NCBI RefSeq assembly: GCF_000447755.1
Contig: NZ_AUNE01000030.1
Coordinates: 1 to 64,000 of the forward strand
Origin: Bacteriovorax sp. BSW11_IV
Lineage (GTDB): Bacteria; Bdellovibrionota; Bacteriovoracia; Bacteriovoracales; Bacteriovoracaceae
Reading direction: 5' to 3'
Length of the DNA stretch: 64,000 bases
The notes under the pieces are model-generated. The model made no database searches, was not told where the DNA came from, and saw nothing but the letters and a program-made list of their open reading frames with translations. Each line of letters begins with the position of its first letter. The first letter of the stretch is position 1. Position numbers and translations under genes: made by a program. Positions 17,646 to 27,056 of this stretch are shown one piece after another.

Positions 17646-18095
17646 ATGATTCCTGTTTCTATTGCTCTATTTGTCAAAGATATTGATGCTAAGGGTGCAA
17701 AATTATGGATGCAGGTTAGAAGAGAGGCAGGCCCTCTTGATGGTCTGCTTGAGTTTCCTGGCGGAAAAATCGAGCAAGGCGAACTTCCTGTAGAAGCGTG
17801 CAAAAGAGAAGTGGAAGAAGAAGTTGGGGTGAATGTTCCATTGGAAATGTTCCATCAATTAAAAGTTCTGCGCTACGACTTCAAAGATCGCAGCGTCCTT
17901 TTAAATATCTTCTTTTCTAATTTTTCAGACCTTCCCACAGATTGTGGAGAGTGGTTTGAATTTGATTATGTTGAAAAATCAAAAAAATATAAAGGCCGTC
18001 TACCAGAAGTTAATTATGAATTCATCGATCAACTTTTGGATTATTTAAAAAGACAGTACGATGCAAATTGTTTGGAAAGGGTATGGCAGAAATAA
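17646..18095 (+). CDS. NUDIX hydrolase, MutT-like
   Basis: 149 residues. The Nudix box is complete: GGKIEQGELPVEACKREVEEEVGV fits G-x5-E-x7-REUxEExGU. The short size and the FPGGK start are like MutT, which removes 8-oxo-dGTP, but substrate cannot be told from sequence alone. Its 3' end overlaps the start of the next membrane-protein gene by 13 nt, indicating an operon. Confidence 0.9.
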   Translation: MIPVSIALFVKDIDAKGAKLWMQVRREAGPLDGLLEFPGGKIEQGELPVEACKREVEEEVGVNVPLEMFHQLKVLRYDFKDRSVLLNIFFSNFSDLPTDCGEWFEFDYVEKSKKYKGRLPEVNYEFIDQLLDYLKRQYDANCLERVWQK

Positions 18096-18850
18096 TTAAA
18101 ATTGCTCAAGCATTTCTTATCGCTCTTGGTTTTGGGGTAGGGGTCTTTAATAACTTCGCACCTGCAAAATTAACTGGAGCTGGTTTTCAAAAACTTGTGA
18201 ACTCTGTTTGTCTTGGGGCCACTTTTATTGCGGCCATCATTCATGCAAGCTATGGTGATGCGACAAATCTAGAGGCCATTGCATATTACGTTGGGGCCAT
18301 TTCATTTCTTTTAATTCGCCAACTACACGCAGATGATAAGTCTCCTTTTATGTGGATGCTCTACGCTCTTCATAATATCGCAGGGCTTGTGGCCGTTCAC
18401 CAGTTCAGTGCTGGTAACTTAACTCACTTTGCTTTTATTTTAAGCTCGGCCCTATATCTTGGTGTCATCACGTATGCCATGGTTCTTGGTCACTACTATC
18501 TCGTTGTTCCTAAGCTAACTGTTGATCCTCTAAAAATGTCTCTTAAGTGGATGTGGGCGATCTTCGCAGTAAAATTAGTTTGGTCATCATACGGAACATA
18601 TCTAAGCACTGATTATCTTGCAGAAGGAACAATGCTTGGTGGTGGCTATGCCTTTAATTGGCTTATGATTCTTATGCGCTATATTTGGGGATATGTGATA
18701 ATTTTCACAATGAGCGTCTTTACTTGGAAACTGGTTTGCCTAAGAAGCACGCAAAGTGCTACAGGTGTTTTATACGCAATGACAATTTTTGTTTTTATCG
18801 GAGAGCTGATCTCAGGATACCTCTTCTTTAAGTTTGGAATGTTAGTATGA
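18083..18850 (+). CDS. Polytopic membrane protein of unknown function
   Basis: 255 residues from ATG 18083 (GGAAAGG upstream). About seven or eight transmembrane helices. Conserved-looking polar residues sit in or near the helices, including His in ALHNIAG and in LGHYYLVVPKL. The latter resembles a motif I associate with uncharacterised membrane proteins of δ-proteobacteria, some near respiratory genes; that association is from memory and weak. It overlaps the following zinc-ribbon gene by 4 nt. Confidence 0.78.
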   Translation: MAEIIKIAQAFLIALGFGVGVFNNFAPAKLTGAGFQKLVNSVCLGATFIAAIIHASYGDATNLEAIAYYVGAISFLLIRQLHADDKSPFMWMLYALHNIAGLVAVHQFSAGNLTHFAFILSSALYLGVITYAMVLGHYYLVVPKLTVDPLKMSLKWMWAIFAVKLVWSSYGTYLSTDYLAEGTMLGGGYAFNWLMILMRYIWGYVIIFTMSVFTWKLVCLRSTQSATGVLYAMTIFVFIGELISGYLFFKFGMLV

Positions 18851-19341
18851 TGGAAATTACTATGACATGTCCTGAGTGTGGCTCAGGAATTCACGTTCTT
18901 CCAACACTTGGTGCTTCAAAGGCCCAGTGTGGAATTTGTAATAAAGAAGTGGATGTAAAATTTGACGAAAACCATAGCAAGGGAATCCTAAGAGATTGTC
19001 CATGTTGTGAGAGAAAAGACTTTTATTCACAAAAAGACTTCAATAGAAAGCTTGGGGTTGTGCTTTTTGTAATCACGGCCCTCTTGTCGTTATGGATGTT
19101 CTTGTCTCCTTACGCTCCTTATTCATTTACACCTTTTATTGTGCTCTATCTTTTTGACTTTATTCTTTTCAGAAGACTAAAGCCCATCGCGATTTGTTAC
19201 AAATGCGATACTATCTTTAGAAATGTGGCCAATATTAAGAATATTCCTGGCTTTGATCACGAAATGAATGACCGAATCAAGTATGCGGATCACGATTTTG
19301 GTGGCAGGGGCATCAGCGAGGAAGATTCCATAATTCATTGA
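18847..19341 (+). CDS. Zinc-ribbon membrane protein
   Basis: 164 residues. The N-terminal half has three metal-binding cysteine clusters: C8-x2-C11, C28-x2-C31 and C51-x-C53-C54. Two adjacent transmembrane helices (about residues 68-108) follow, then a last CYKC pair on the other side of the hairpin. Cysteine spacing suggests one or two rubredoxin-like zinc ribbons. The function is unknown. ATG overlaps the TGA of the upstream gene. Confidence 0.78.
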   Translation: MMEITMTCPECGSGIHVLPTLGASKAQCGICNKEVDVKFDENHSKGILRDCPCCERKDFYSQKDFNRKLGVVLFVITALLSLWMFLSPYAPYSFTPFIVLYLFDFILFRRLKPIAICYKCDTIFRNVANIKNIPGFDHEMNDRIKYADHDFGGRGISEEDSIIH

Positions 19342-19366
19342 AATTACGTTGTGCGTAGACAAAAAT

Positions 19367-19403
19367 ACCCGTTTCATGTAGAATACACAGGTTACGGGTT
19401 TTA
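19367..19403 (+). terminator. Probable terminator after the 17646-19341 operon
   Basis: ACCCGT (19367-19372) pairs with ACGGGT (19394-19399). The loop can itself form a short CATGT/ACA-type hairpin. TTTTATT follows. The stem is only 6 bp, so it is moderate evidence. Confidence 0.5.
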
Positions 19404-19487
19404 TTAACTTCATCAAGGATACACGCTATAAAGCCTCCGGATTATTTAACTGCTTATTTTAAAAAGCATTCAATTCAAATTATTCCC

Positions 19488-19493
19488 TATAAT
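19488..19493 (+). promoter_or_regulatory. Candidate -10 box for the CorC operon
   Basis: A perfect TATAAT lies 29 nt upstream of the ATG at 19523. No convincing -35 box is found 16-18 nt further upstream. Confidence 0.4.
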
Positions 19494-19522
19494 TCATTTA
19501 ATCACATTTCAGGATCGCCCAA

Positions 19523-20842
19523 ATGGAGATAGATAGTTTAGAGATTTTTTCTCTAGTTTTATGTCTTATTTTGTCTGCGTTCTTTTCTGGTTCTGAGGCC
19601 GTACTGCTTTCTCTAAATATCGATAGAGCAAGGCAGCTTATTGACGCCGGTGGATCAAAAGGTCGCGCACTACAATTTATGGTTGAAAGACCAAGTGAAC
19701 TTTTAACGACAATCCTAGTTGGAAATAACATCGTTAATATCTTGGCCTCATCTTTAACAACAGTAATCTTCTCACGCATCTTCGATAATAATGCTATTGG
19801 GATTTCAGTAGGGATCACAACTCTTGCAATTCTAGTTTTTGGTGAAATTATGCCAAAGACTTTTGCTAGAACTCATGCTGAAGGATTATCGGTATTTGTT
19901 ATTCGCGTTCTTCAGGCCATGTATTATGTGATTTATCCAATCGTAAAAATTATGGTTTGGGTGATTCACACAATTCTTGGAGAAAATGCTCAACTTGCCG
20001 GTCGTATCGTAACAAAAAATGATATTGAGTATATGGTTCAAAGAGCTGAGAAAGAAAATACAATCGATTCAAAGCAACTTGATCTGCTAAACTCAATTCT
20101 GGAGTTTCCCACGATTAAGGTAAAAGACATTATGATCCCTAGGATGGAAATTAAGTACATTCAGGCCAAGAGTACTTATGAAGAAGTTCTCGATGTTGTT
20201 AAAAGAGATACTCACTCTCGTTACCCAGTCTGTGACGGTGAACTTGAAAATATGAAGGGCTTCCTTCACGTTAAAGATCTTGCCTTTGTAACTGATGAGG
20301 ACAAAAAAGAGTTTGATCTTCTGACAGTTCTTAAGGCGCCATTTTTCGTTTACGAGCACATGAAGATTCAGGCCGTATTCGATCATATGAACAGAAAGAA
20401 AGTTCACTTGGCACTTGTTAAAGATGAAAACGGAATCATCGTTGGTGTCATCACTCTAGAAGATATTATTGAAGAAATCATGGGTGAGATTCAAGATGAG
20501 CACGACGTTGAAGAAGAAGACGTAAGAAAAGAATACGAAGAAAGTGACCTAGAACAAGGTATCACTGTTGAAGGAACAACTTCACTTCGTGAGCTTTATA
20601 ATGACTACGATATTAAAATTCCACTTAATGATAACTATTCAACTCTTGCTGGATTTATCCTTGATATGCTTGGGAATACTTTCCCTGAGCAAGGACAAAT
20701 CATCGTATGGGAAGGTCTGAGTTTTGACCTTACTCGTGTTGATGATTATGAAATCCGTGAAGTTAGGATTCGCGATGTTGATGGAGAGAAACACTACTTC
20801 TCACGTCGTGAAGTTCAAGAAGAGCAATCTTCTCCTAAGTAA
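19523..20842 (+). CDS. CNNM/CorC-HlyC family divalent-metal transporter
   Basis: 439 residues with the layout of bacterial CorB/CorC (HlyC/TlyC) proteins. A DUF21/CNNM transmembrane domain (about 1-175) with three or four helices carries the GSEA...NNIVN signatures. A CBS pair (about 200-320) includes VKDIMIPRMEI and the VGVITLEDIIEEIMGEI end. A C-terminal CorC_HlyC domain (about 345-425) follows. Members export or mediate flux of Mg2+/Co2+; older 'hemolysin' names are misleading. A ribosome site AGGA precedes ATG. It is joined to the next gene by a TAATG overlap. Confidence 0.93.
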   Translation: MEIDSLEIFSLVLCLILSAFFSGSEAVLLSLNIDRARQLIDAGGSKGRALQFMVERPSELLTTILVGNNIVNILASSLTTVIFSRIFDNNAIGISVGITTLAILVFGEIMPKTFARTHAEGLSVFVIRVLQAMYYVIYPIVKIMVWVIHTILGENAQLAGRIVTKNDIEYMVQRAEKENTIDSKQLDLLNSILEFPTIKVKDIMIPRMEIKYIQAKSTYEEVLDVVKRDTHSRYPVCDGELENMKGFLHVKDLAFVTDEDKKEFDLLTVLKAPFFVYEHMKIQAVFDHMNRKKVHLALVKDENGIIVGVITLEDIIEEIMGEIQDEHDVEEEDVRKEYEESDLEQGITVEGTTSLRELYNDYDIKIPLNDNYSTLAGFILDMLGNTFPEQGQIIVWEGLSFDLTRVDDYEIREVRIRDVDGEKHYFSRREVQEEQSSPK

Positions 20843-21273
20843 TGACAATACTAAGTGGCCTTCCAAGTTTATTCCTAACGAGTTTTCTTGCGGCCACTTT
20901 TCTTCCTTTATCATCTGAAGCTCATTTTTATTATGCTTTAAAATCAAATCCCGCATGGCTTACCCTAATCGTTGCGACTGTTGGTAATTCGTTAGGGGGA
21001 CTTTTCAATTATTGGATTGGCCATCTGGCAAAAATTGAATGGGCCAAAAAATATCTTGGCATAAAAGAGTCCACTCTTTCAAAAGTAGAAAAGTACACAA
21101 CAAAGCACCAAGAGTTCTTGGCCTTCTTTTGCTTTTTACCTGTGTTTGGCGATGTCATCGCCTTTAGCTTAGGTATTATGAAAGTTTCATTTTATCGAGT
21201 AGCTCTTTTTCTAACTCTTGGAAAATTTGCACGCTATCTCGTTATTCTTTTTTTGGAAAACTCATTGAATTAA
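20842..21273 (+). CDS. YqaA/DedA-like membrane protein
   Basis: 143 residues, three to four transmembrane helices. The central signature N-S-L-G-G-L-x-N-Y-W-I-G and the later F-x-P-V-F-G-D match the YqaA branch of the SNARE-associated/VTT superfamily. Function is unknown in detail; DedA relatives are linked to membrane lipid scrambling and proton-motive-force maintenance. Start and stop codons overlap as TAATG with the CorC gene, so the two are translationally coupled. Confidence 0.88.
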   Translation: MTILSGLPSLFLTSFLAATFLPLSSEAHFYYALKSNPAWLTLIVATVGNSLGGLFNYWIGHLAKIEWAKKYLGIKESTLSKVEKYTTKHQEFLAFFCFLPVFGDVIAFSLGIMKVSFYRVALFLTLGKFARYLVILFLENSLN

Positions 21274-21393
21274 AAATTCTTCTAAAAATTAATTTCATAG
21301 TTTATTCAAATCTTTGTGATTAAAATCATGGAAATTTGTTGATGAGCTAAATCTAAATATCGTTTATAAAATATGGCATAAAAGGGAGATGCT

Positions 21394-22596
21394 GTGGGAA
21401 GTTTTGAGAGATTTGGTGAGATCGATTTTGATCCAAGGGAAATGTTTTTTTCAAGAACTGATGAACGTGGAGTAATTAAAGCTGGTAACAATTTTTTTAG
21501 AGAGATAAGTGGTTACGAGTGGGATGAGCTCATTGAAAAACCTCATAAGGTGCTTAGACATCCAGATGTGCCAAAGGCGATTTTTTATTATTTTTGGCAG
21601 GAGATTCGTGCCAAAAGACCAATTGGTGCTTTTGTAAAAAATAAATGTAAAGACGGTAGTTACTATTGGGTTTTTGGGCTCGCGCTACCAATCAGCGATA
21701 GTTATATTTCAATTCGCATAAAGCCTACAAGTGAGAAATTTAATTTTATTTTTTCTATTTACGAAGAGCTTGTTGTAATCGAGAAGGCATCTTCTCAGGA
21801 AGAATCTTTAAAGATTTTAGTTCAAAGATTGAATGAGAATGGTTTTGAAAACTATCAAAGTTTTATGACTCAAGTTTTGATTCAAGAACTTCAATCTCGA
21901 AATAATCTGATTCAAGGAAAAAATGCCAAGGCCTATGGGGAGATGATTTCATTGCTGCAAAATCGCATTGATCTCAAAGAAGGTGTTCAAAAAATATTTT
22001 CATATCATGACGATAATAAGTGGGCCTCATTAAATCTTGATATCCTATCAAGTCACCTCGATACATCAGTGAAGACTTTCACCGTTGTTTCGCAAAAGTA
22101 TCAAGAACTAGTTGAAGAAATAAAAATTCACATGAAGCACTTTGAAGAGGAAGCATTGAAGGTTGATGAAAATCTCTTTGGTTGTCTCTTTCTCGTTTCA
22201 GCAAACTTTCTAGTAAAAGAAATTGTGTCTAAATTTAAAGAGAATAAAGAAGTAGAGTACTGCGATGTTGAAAAAGAGTTTGAATATTTTGGGCCTTTAG
22301 AGCGTAAATATGAAAATGAAGCATTGGATAGTATTTCAGTAATCAATGGACTCATTCTTAGCTTTTCAAGAATATCCCAAAAACTGCGAAACCATTTAAT
22401 TGCTTTAGACTTAATTAGACTCAGTGGCAGAATTGAGCTTAACCGCATTGGTGGAGATTCTGATGTAAAAAATATTTTAGATCAGCTTCAACTTTTTCAA
22501 GAGCAAGTGTCTGGAGAGTTAAAATTGATTGAAATGATCACTTTTGAAATTGAATCTTCGATGAAAAATTTGATTCGTGAAAACAAAATCATTTAA
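21394..22596 (+). CDS. Aer-like PAS-domain sensor lacking a methyl-accepting domain
   Basis: 400 residues from GTG 21394 (AAAGGGAG upstream). Residues about 12-120 form a PAS fold of the Aer class: GYEWDELIEKPHKVLRHPDVPK, then KNKCKDGSYYWV. Aer PAS domains bind FAD and sense redox. The remaining 280 residues are helical with heptad-like patterns but carry no chemotaxis hairpin motif, kinase or GGDEF signature, and there is no transmembrane helix. It looks like a soluble receptor with an unfamiliar output. It stands alone on its transcript. Confidence 0.82.
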   Translation: MGSFERFGEIDFDPREMFFSRTDERGVIKAGNNFFREISGYEWDELIEKPHKVLRHPDVPKAIFYYFWQEIRAKRPIGAFVKNKCKDGSYYWVFGLALPISDSYISIRIKPTSEKFNFIFSIYEELVVIEKASSQEESLKILVQRLNENGFENYQSFMTQVLIQELQSRNNLIQGKNAKAYGEMISLLQNRIDLKEGVQKIFSYHDDNKWASLNLDILSSHLDTSVKTFTVVSQKYQELVEEIKIHMKHFEEEALKVDENLFGCLFLVSANFLVKEIVSKFKENKEVEYCDVEKEFEYFGPLERKYENEALDSISVINGLILSFSRISQKLRNHLIALDLIRLSGRIELNRIGGDSDVKNILDQLQLFQEQVSGELKLIEMITFEIESSMKNLIRENKII

Positions 22597-22627
22597 TTCT
22601 CATAAACAGAGGTTCTTTAATGAATTC

Positions 22628-22660
22628 GGAGGGTTGTATTTAAAATGGCCTCCTTTCTTT
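22628..22660 (+). terminator. Weak terminator after the PAS gene
   Basis: GGAGG (22628-22632) and CCTCC (22649-22653) can pair and are followed by TTTCTTT. The stem is short and the loop is long. Confidence 0.35.
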
Positions 22661-22768
22661 AGAGTATTTTCTTATGTATTTGATATTAAAACAGATTTAA
22701 GCCTTCAATTAATTAAGACCTAAATAAAAAACCCGATTAGTGACTCAGTGGTTTTAGTAGGTGGTTAC

Positions 22769-25700
22769 ATGAAGGTTTTTTTAATTACGTTTTTATTTTT
22801 TCTCGTCGGCTGTATTCAAGATCCAAAGATCATTGTTGATATAGCAAGTGATATCAAAAGTGCAGGAGGAAGTGAGCTTCCTGATTCAGGTTCTGATTCT
22901 TTCTCCTTCACTCTTTCTGATACATCAACTAATTCGCAAACTCACACAAATAATTCAAGTATAGATATTGTAAAAACTGGCGGCACTGATCAAATTAAAT
23001 TTTGTATCAGCGAAACTCAACCAACCGCTCCTTTAAATACTGATGACGGAAGCTGTGCTGGTGGAAATTGGGTGACGACTTTTCCCTCTACATTAACCTT
23101 GTCTGGAGGGGATGGTTCTAAAACAGTTTATATCTACACTGCAGATGGAGATGAAAATATTGCAACTCCCTCTGTTAGTAAGTCAATTGTCTTAGATACT
23201 ACAAATCCTTCTTCGACCTCTGCTCTTTCTCTAGGAGCTGTGCCTGCGAGTTTATCGACAAGTCCCACGATAACATGGACAACAGATGCTACAGATAATA
23301 TTTCACTTAGTGGATATCAAGTACGAGTCGTTAAAGTTTCAGGTTCAACAGTTGTTCAAGATTGGATTACTCTCGTAAAGGGATCTGCTGTTAGTGGTCT
23401 CTCTTTAGAGTCTACAACTGATTATCGCATTGAAGTTAGGGCAATAGACGATGCTGGTAACGTGAGTTCAACTCAATCGGCAACTTTTACGACATTGTCC
23501 TTAACTGGATCACTTACTCTTGGAAGTACGACTTCGACAATTCTCAATCAATCAGGAGTTGGTCCTGGAACAGCAAAGACAATTACTCTTACAAATTCAG
23601 GCGGGATGGCCACAGGTGTATTACAAGCTCCAGTGATTTATGGATCGACAGATTTTCAAGTGGCCAACGATACATGTACAGGAGTTGTTTTAAACCCAGG
23701 TGATACCTGTACAGTTGATGTTCAACTCAATGGCTCAAGCGATGGGTACTATTTGGGTAATATCTATATTGGTGATGGAACAATTGTTTCAGCAGAGCAT
23801 TCTTTAAGAGCGATGGCCTACGGTTTTGGTACTGGTAATGGTTATTTTGTAGGGGTTTGGGATGTTGGAACTATTGCAGATGTTTATGATGAAAACAAAT
23901 TCAAGTCACTTGTTCCGAATGAATTCACAGAAGTTCTTGGTATGTTTACTTGGTCGAAAATTATTGGTGGTGAAATGATGTCGTGTGGAATTACCACACA
24001 AGCAAAACTTTATTGCTGGGGACAAAGCTATTATGGTGCCATTGGAAATGGACTAGCTGTGCCTTCTTATCTCCCACAAATAGTAGATTACAAAAAAACT
24101 TGGAAAGATGCGGCCGTCGGATTTCGTTCAGTTTGTGGGATTGATGGCAATGATGATCTTTATTGTTGGGGAGATAATAACTACTACCAACTCGCCAATG
24201 GAACACAAGTTGATTCTTACGTTCCAGCTCTTGTGCCCGGTGGCCATAAGTGGAAGATGGTTTCTGCTTCATCAGGGACACATTATTGCGCTATCAATAT
24301 GACTGATGATCTTTATTGCTGGGGGCGAAATCATTTCGGTCAAATTGGAATGGGTGATAATACAACTGTGATAACAGGTCTTACTCAAGTCAGTAGTGGA
24401 ACAAAATTTAAATCTATATCTGCAGGAGTAAATTCTTCATGTGCATTAACTCTCGCTGGTGCAGGTTATTGCTGGGGAATGGGCTCCAATCATGTGCTAG
24501 GTGATGGAAATAGTGTTGATACTTATTCTCCTACCGCAGTTGCTGGTGGCCATACTTTTACAAAATTGGAAATGTATCACTTTCATGCATGCGGACTAAC
24601 AAATGCTAGCGAAATTTATTGCTGGGGATCTGATTTTAGTAATAATGGAAATCTTGGCGATGGAACAGGAGCAAGTTCTCCTGTTCCCGTAAAAGTTGCA
24701 GGTACTCATGTGTGGAAAGATGTTTCTGTTACAGGTCGACATACTTGTGGCCTAGATACAACTAACCAAATGTTTTGCTGGGGCGAAGGTGAAGAAGGTG
24801 AAATTGGAAACGGAGACGTTGCCGATCAACTTCTTCCTACTCTTGTTGTTGGAGGATATGATTGGGCCTCAATGGCGGGAAGTGCATATATGTCTTGCGG
24901 TGTCACTTCTACGGGCCGCGCTTTTTGTTGGGGTCAGTATTTCAACTGGGGACAAATGGGAAATGGTTTGTATTCATCAACTGTATTTATTCCTAAAAAA
25001 ATCCCTGGGGATCGAACTTGGAAAAAAATAGCTGGCGGTTATATTTCATTTTGTGGAATTGACTCTAGTGATGATCTCTATTGCGCTGCGGATGATAACT
25101 ATGGTGAAATTGGTAATGGTGCTGGAGATACAAGCCCTCATTCACATCCCGTTTTAGTAAACGGTGGATATAAATGGTTAGAGATTAGTGCGACAAGCGA
25201 AACTGTTTGTGGTGTTACGCTAGCAAATGTTGGCTACTGTTGGGGGCGCAATAATTATGGACAAGTTGGAAGCGGGGATGCCACGGCCATTTTTCATGAG
25301 CCAAATCTTGTCGTTGGTGGACACAGTTGGCTTAAAATAGATGTTGGATATAACCATGTCTGTGGCATTAGAACAGATCAAACGGCATACTGTTGGGGTT
25401 ATAATCGCTATGGTCAATTTGGTAATGGTATTGCGACAGGTACAACTACACCAGGACCTACGCCAACTGCAGTTTCAGGAGGCCTAACATTTAAAGATAT
25501 TGCCGTTGCAGACAATACTTCGTGTGGACTTACAACGACTGATGAAATTTATTGTTGGGGAAGAGATAATCGAGGCCAACTTGGAAATGATGCAAGTTAT
25601 GTGGATCAGTCGACACCTGTGAAAGTTTCGGGAGGAGGAACATGGAGCTCTCTTGATTCTGGAGGTGATCATATGTGTGCACTAAGGCCAGATGGAAATG

Positions 25701-26002
25701 CCTACTGCTGGGGAAGTGGAAGCAATGGGGCAACAGGATCATTTTCCAATACTCCTGAACCAAGACTTGTTCAAGGTGGAATTTCTTGGTCTGTGATTAA
25801 AACAGGTGGGTGGCATACTTGTGGTCTTGAAAGCGGTACAGGTGAAATGTATTGCTTTGGATATAACGACGGTAATGAAACAGGTGTTTATCCTGACGAA
25901 TATTATAGTTCGAGAACTGATCCTCTCTTATTTGATCGCGGAATTAAATTTTCTGAAATCTTTTTAGGTGGTAGTGCAACATATGGGATTATCGCACCTT
26001 AG
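22769..26002 (+). CDS. RCC1-repeat lipoprotein (predicted double β-propeller)
   Basis: About 1077 residues from ATG 22769 (TAGGTGG upstream). The signal ends LVGC with lipidated Cys15. Order: linker, a β domain (about 40-140), a fibronectin-III-like domain (about 143-243), a β-sandwich with CTGVVLNPGDTCTVDV resembling choice-of-anchor/HYDIN modules (about 245-345), then RCC1-type repeats to the end. The repeats follow C-G-I/L-x7-9-Y-C-W-G-x-N-x-x-G-Q-x-G-N-G. Thirteen carry the cysteine-tryptophan signature and a fourteenth is degenerate, which would make two seven-bladed propellers. Such proteins are usually surface binding proteins; the ligand is unknown. A GTG at 22748 is an unlikely longer start. 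Confidence 0.9.
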   Translation: MKVFLITFLFFLVGCIQDPKIIVDIASDIKSAGGSELPDSGSDSFSFTLSDTSTNSQTHTNNSSIDIVKTGGTDQIKFCISETQPTAPLNTDDGSCAGGNWVTTFPSTLTLSGGDGSKTVYIYTADGDENIATPSVSKSIVLDTTNPSSTSALSLGAVPASLSTSPTITWTTDATDNISLSGYQVRVVKVSGSTVVQDWITLVKGSAVSGLSLESTTDYRIEVRAIDDAGNVSSTQSATFTTLSLTGSLTLGSTTSTILNQSGVGPGTAKTITLTNSGGMATGVLQAPVIYGSTDFQVANDTCTGVVLNPGDTCTVDVQLNGSSDGYYLGNIYIGDGTIVSAEHSLRAMAYGFGTGNGYFVGVWDVGTIADVYDENKFKSLVPNEFTEVLGMFTWSKIIGGEMMSCGITTQAKLYCWGQSYYGAIGNGLAVPSYLPQIVDYKKTWKDAAVGFRSVCGIDGNDDLYCWGDNNYYQLANGTQVDSYVPALVPGGHKWKMVSASSGTHYCAINMTDDLYCWGRNHFGQIGMGDNTTVITGLTQVSSGTKFKSISAGVNSSCALTLAGAGYCWGMGSNHVLGDGNSVDTYSPTAVAGGHTFTKLEMYHFHACGLTNASEIYCWGSDFSNNGNLGDGTGASSPVPVKVAGTHVWKDVSVTGRHTCGLDTTNQMFCWGEGEEGEIGNGDVADQLLPTLVVGGYDWASMAGSAYMSCGVTSTGRAFCWGQYFNWGQMGNGLYSSTVFIPKKIPGDRTWKKIAGGYISFCGIDSSDDLYCAADDNYGEIGNGAGDTSPHSHPVLVNGGYKWLEISATSETVCGVTLANVGYCWGRNNYGQVGSGDATAIFHEPNLVVGGHSWLKIDVGYNHVCGIRTDQTAYCWGYNRYGQFGNGIATGTTTPGPTPTAVSGGLTFKDIAVADNTSCGLTTTDEIYCWGRDNRGQLGNDASYVDQSTPVKVSGGGTWSSLDSGGDHMCALRPDGNAYCWGSGSNGATGSFSNTPEPRLVQGGISWSVIKTGGWHTCGLESGTGEMYCFGYNDGNETGVYPDEYYSSRTDPLLFDRGIKFSEIFLGGSATYGIIAP
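23970..25990 (+). repeat. Thirteen tandem RCC1-type coding repeats plus one degenerate unit
   Basis: The unit is 147-161 bp (about 50-53 residues) and recurs from about 23984 (first Cys codon) to the end of the gene. Each unit has two cysteines about 10 residues apart followed by W-G. Unit 8 has lost the W-G (CAAD) and unit 13 has C-F-G. The last unit has Tyr instead of Cys. Confidence 0.88.
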
Positions 26003-26081
26003 AGAAGCTTTTTGAAAAACACTGGTCGATGGTTTGCAATTGTCTTATCCTAAGAGGGAATAGTTTTCTAAGGAGACGGCA

Positions 26082-27056
26082 ATGTCTGAAAAAATATATC
26101 CTGTCGCTGTTATCGGTGGCGGCTCTGCTGGAACAATGGCAGTACTTCGTACTGTTTTAAATAATGATGAAACCCTTTTTTTTCCGGGTTCACCAAAAGA
26201 TAAGAAAAAATCTCGTGCTTTCTGGGTTGCAAAAGTCGACAACATGCCAGGACATCAAAAATACAGAAAAGGAATTGAAGAACCTAATAAAGAATCACTT
26301 GATTGGTTAGCAAAGAGTGAGTTCTCTTCAATTTTCCATTGGCATAAAAATCGTGGTATCAAAAAAATTGAAAAGAGAATTGATAACATCTTTGTTCTCA
26401 CAGATAATCAGGATTTCGTTTATCTTGCACAGTATGTAATTCTTTGTACTGGCGTAATGGATGTTCAGCCCCATATCCAAGGCTCAATGGACCCCGTTTT
26501 TCCTTACGCCAATGCTCAGTCGATTGATTACTGTTTAAGATGTGATGGCCATCACACACTTGGGAAAAATACTGCAATTATTGGTAATGGTGACGGTGCC
26601 GCTTGGGTCGCGATCATGCTTAAAGAGCGTTATAACAATCCTTCAATGGCAGTGATTAGTCATAACAATGAAGGTTCATTTAGTGACGACGTTAAAGCTC
26701 TAATGACAAAATATGACATCAAATATCTCGATGATGAAATTCTAGAAATTAATGGTGACAGAAAAAGTGGAACATTCTCATCTTTCACTTTGAAAAATCA
26801 TGGTGATTATAAATGTGAATTTGCCTTCGTTTCCATGGGAATGATTGTTTATAACGAACTTGCCCTTTCTCTAAATGCCGAAGTTGATAAGCGTGGATTC
26901 ATTACAACAAATCCGCAAGGAATGAGTAGTGTCGAGAATTTCTATGCGGCAGGTGATATCCGTGCAGGTTTTAAGAAACAAATATATACTGCATGGGACA
27001 TGGCGGTTGATTCTGCTGATGATATTAATAGAAAACTTCGTGCGGGACGCAGATGA
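26082..27056 (+). CDS. Thioredoxin-reductase-like FAD oxidoreductase
   Basis: 324 residues. The FAD-binding GGGSAG motif is at residues 11-16, and a second dinucleotide-binding IGNGDGAA lies at about 165-172. Between them is a redox CxxC, C151-L-R-C154-D-G, at the place and in the context of the thioredoxin reductase CATCDG. A closing FAD motif FYAAGDIRAG lies near the C-terminus. It probably passes electrons from NAD(P)H to a thioredoxin-like protein. The N-terminal part has an unusual insertion (KDKKKSRAFWVAKVDNMPGH), so canonical TrxB is not certain. It overlaps the next gene by 4 nt. Confidence 0.88.
   Translation: MSEKIYPVAVIGGGSAGTMAVLRTVLNNDETLFFPGSPKDKKKSRAFWVAKVDNMPGHQKYRKGIEEPNKESLDWLAKSEFSSIFHWHKNRGIKKIEKRIDNIFVLTDNQDFVYLAQYVILCTGVMDVQPHIQGSMDPVFPYANAQSIDYCLRCDGHHTLGKNTAIIGNGDGAAWVAIMLKERYNNPSMAVISHNNEGSFSDDVKALMTKYDIKYLDDEILEINGDRKSGTFSSFTLKNHGDYKCEFAFVSMGMIVYNELALSLNAEVDKRGFITTNPQGMSSVENFYAAGDIRAGFKKQIYTAWDMAVDSADDINRKLRAGRR

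Noticed and set aside
23970-25990. DNA repeat array as mobile or CRISPR-like element
   Set aside because: The periodicity is at protein level (RCC1 units); nucleotide copies diverge and there are no spacers.
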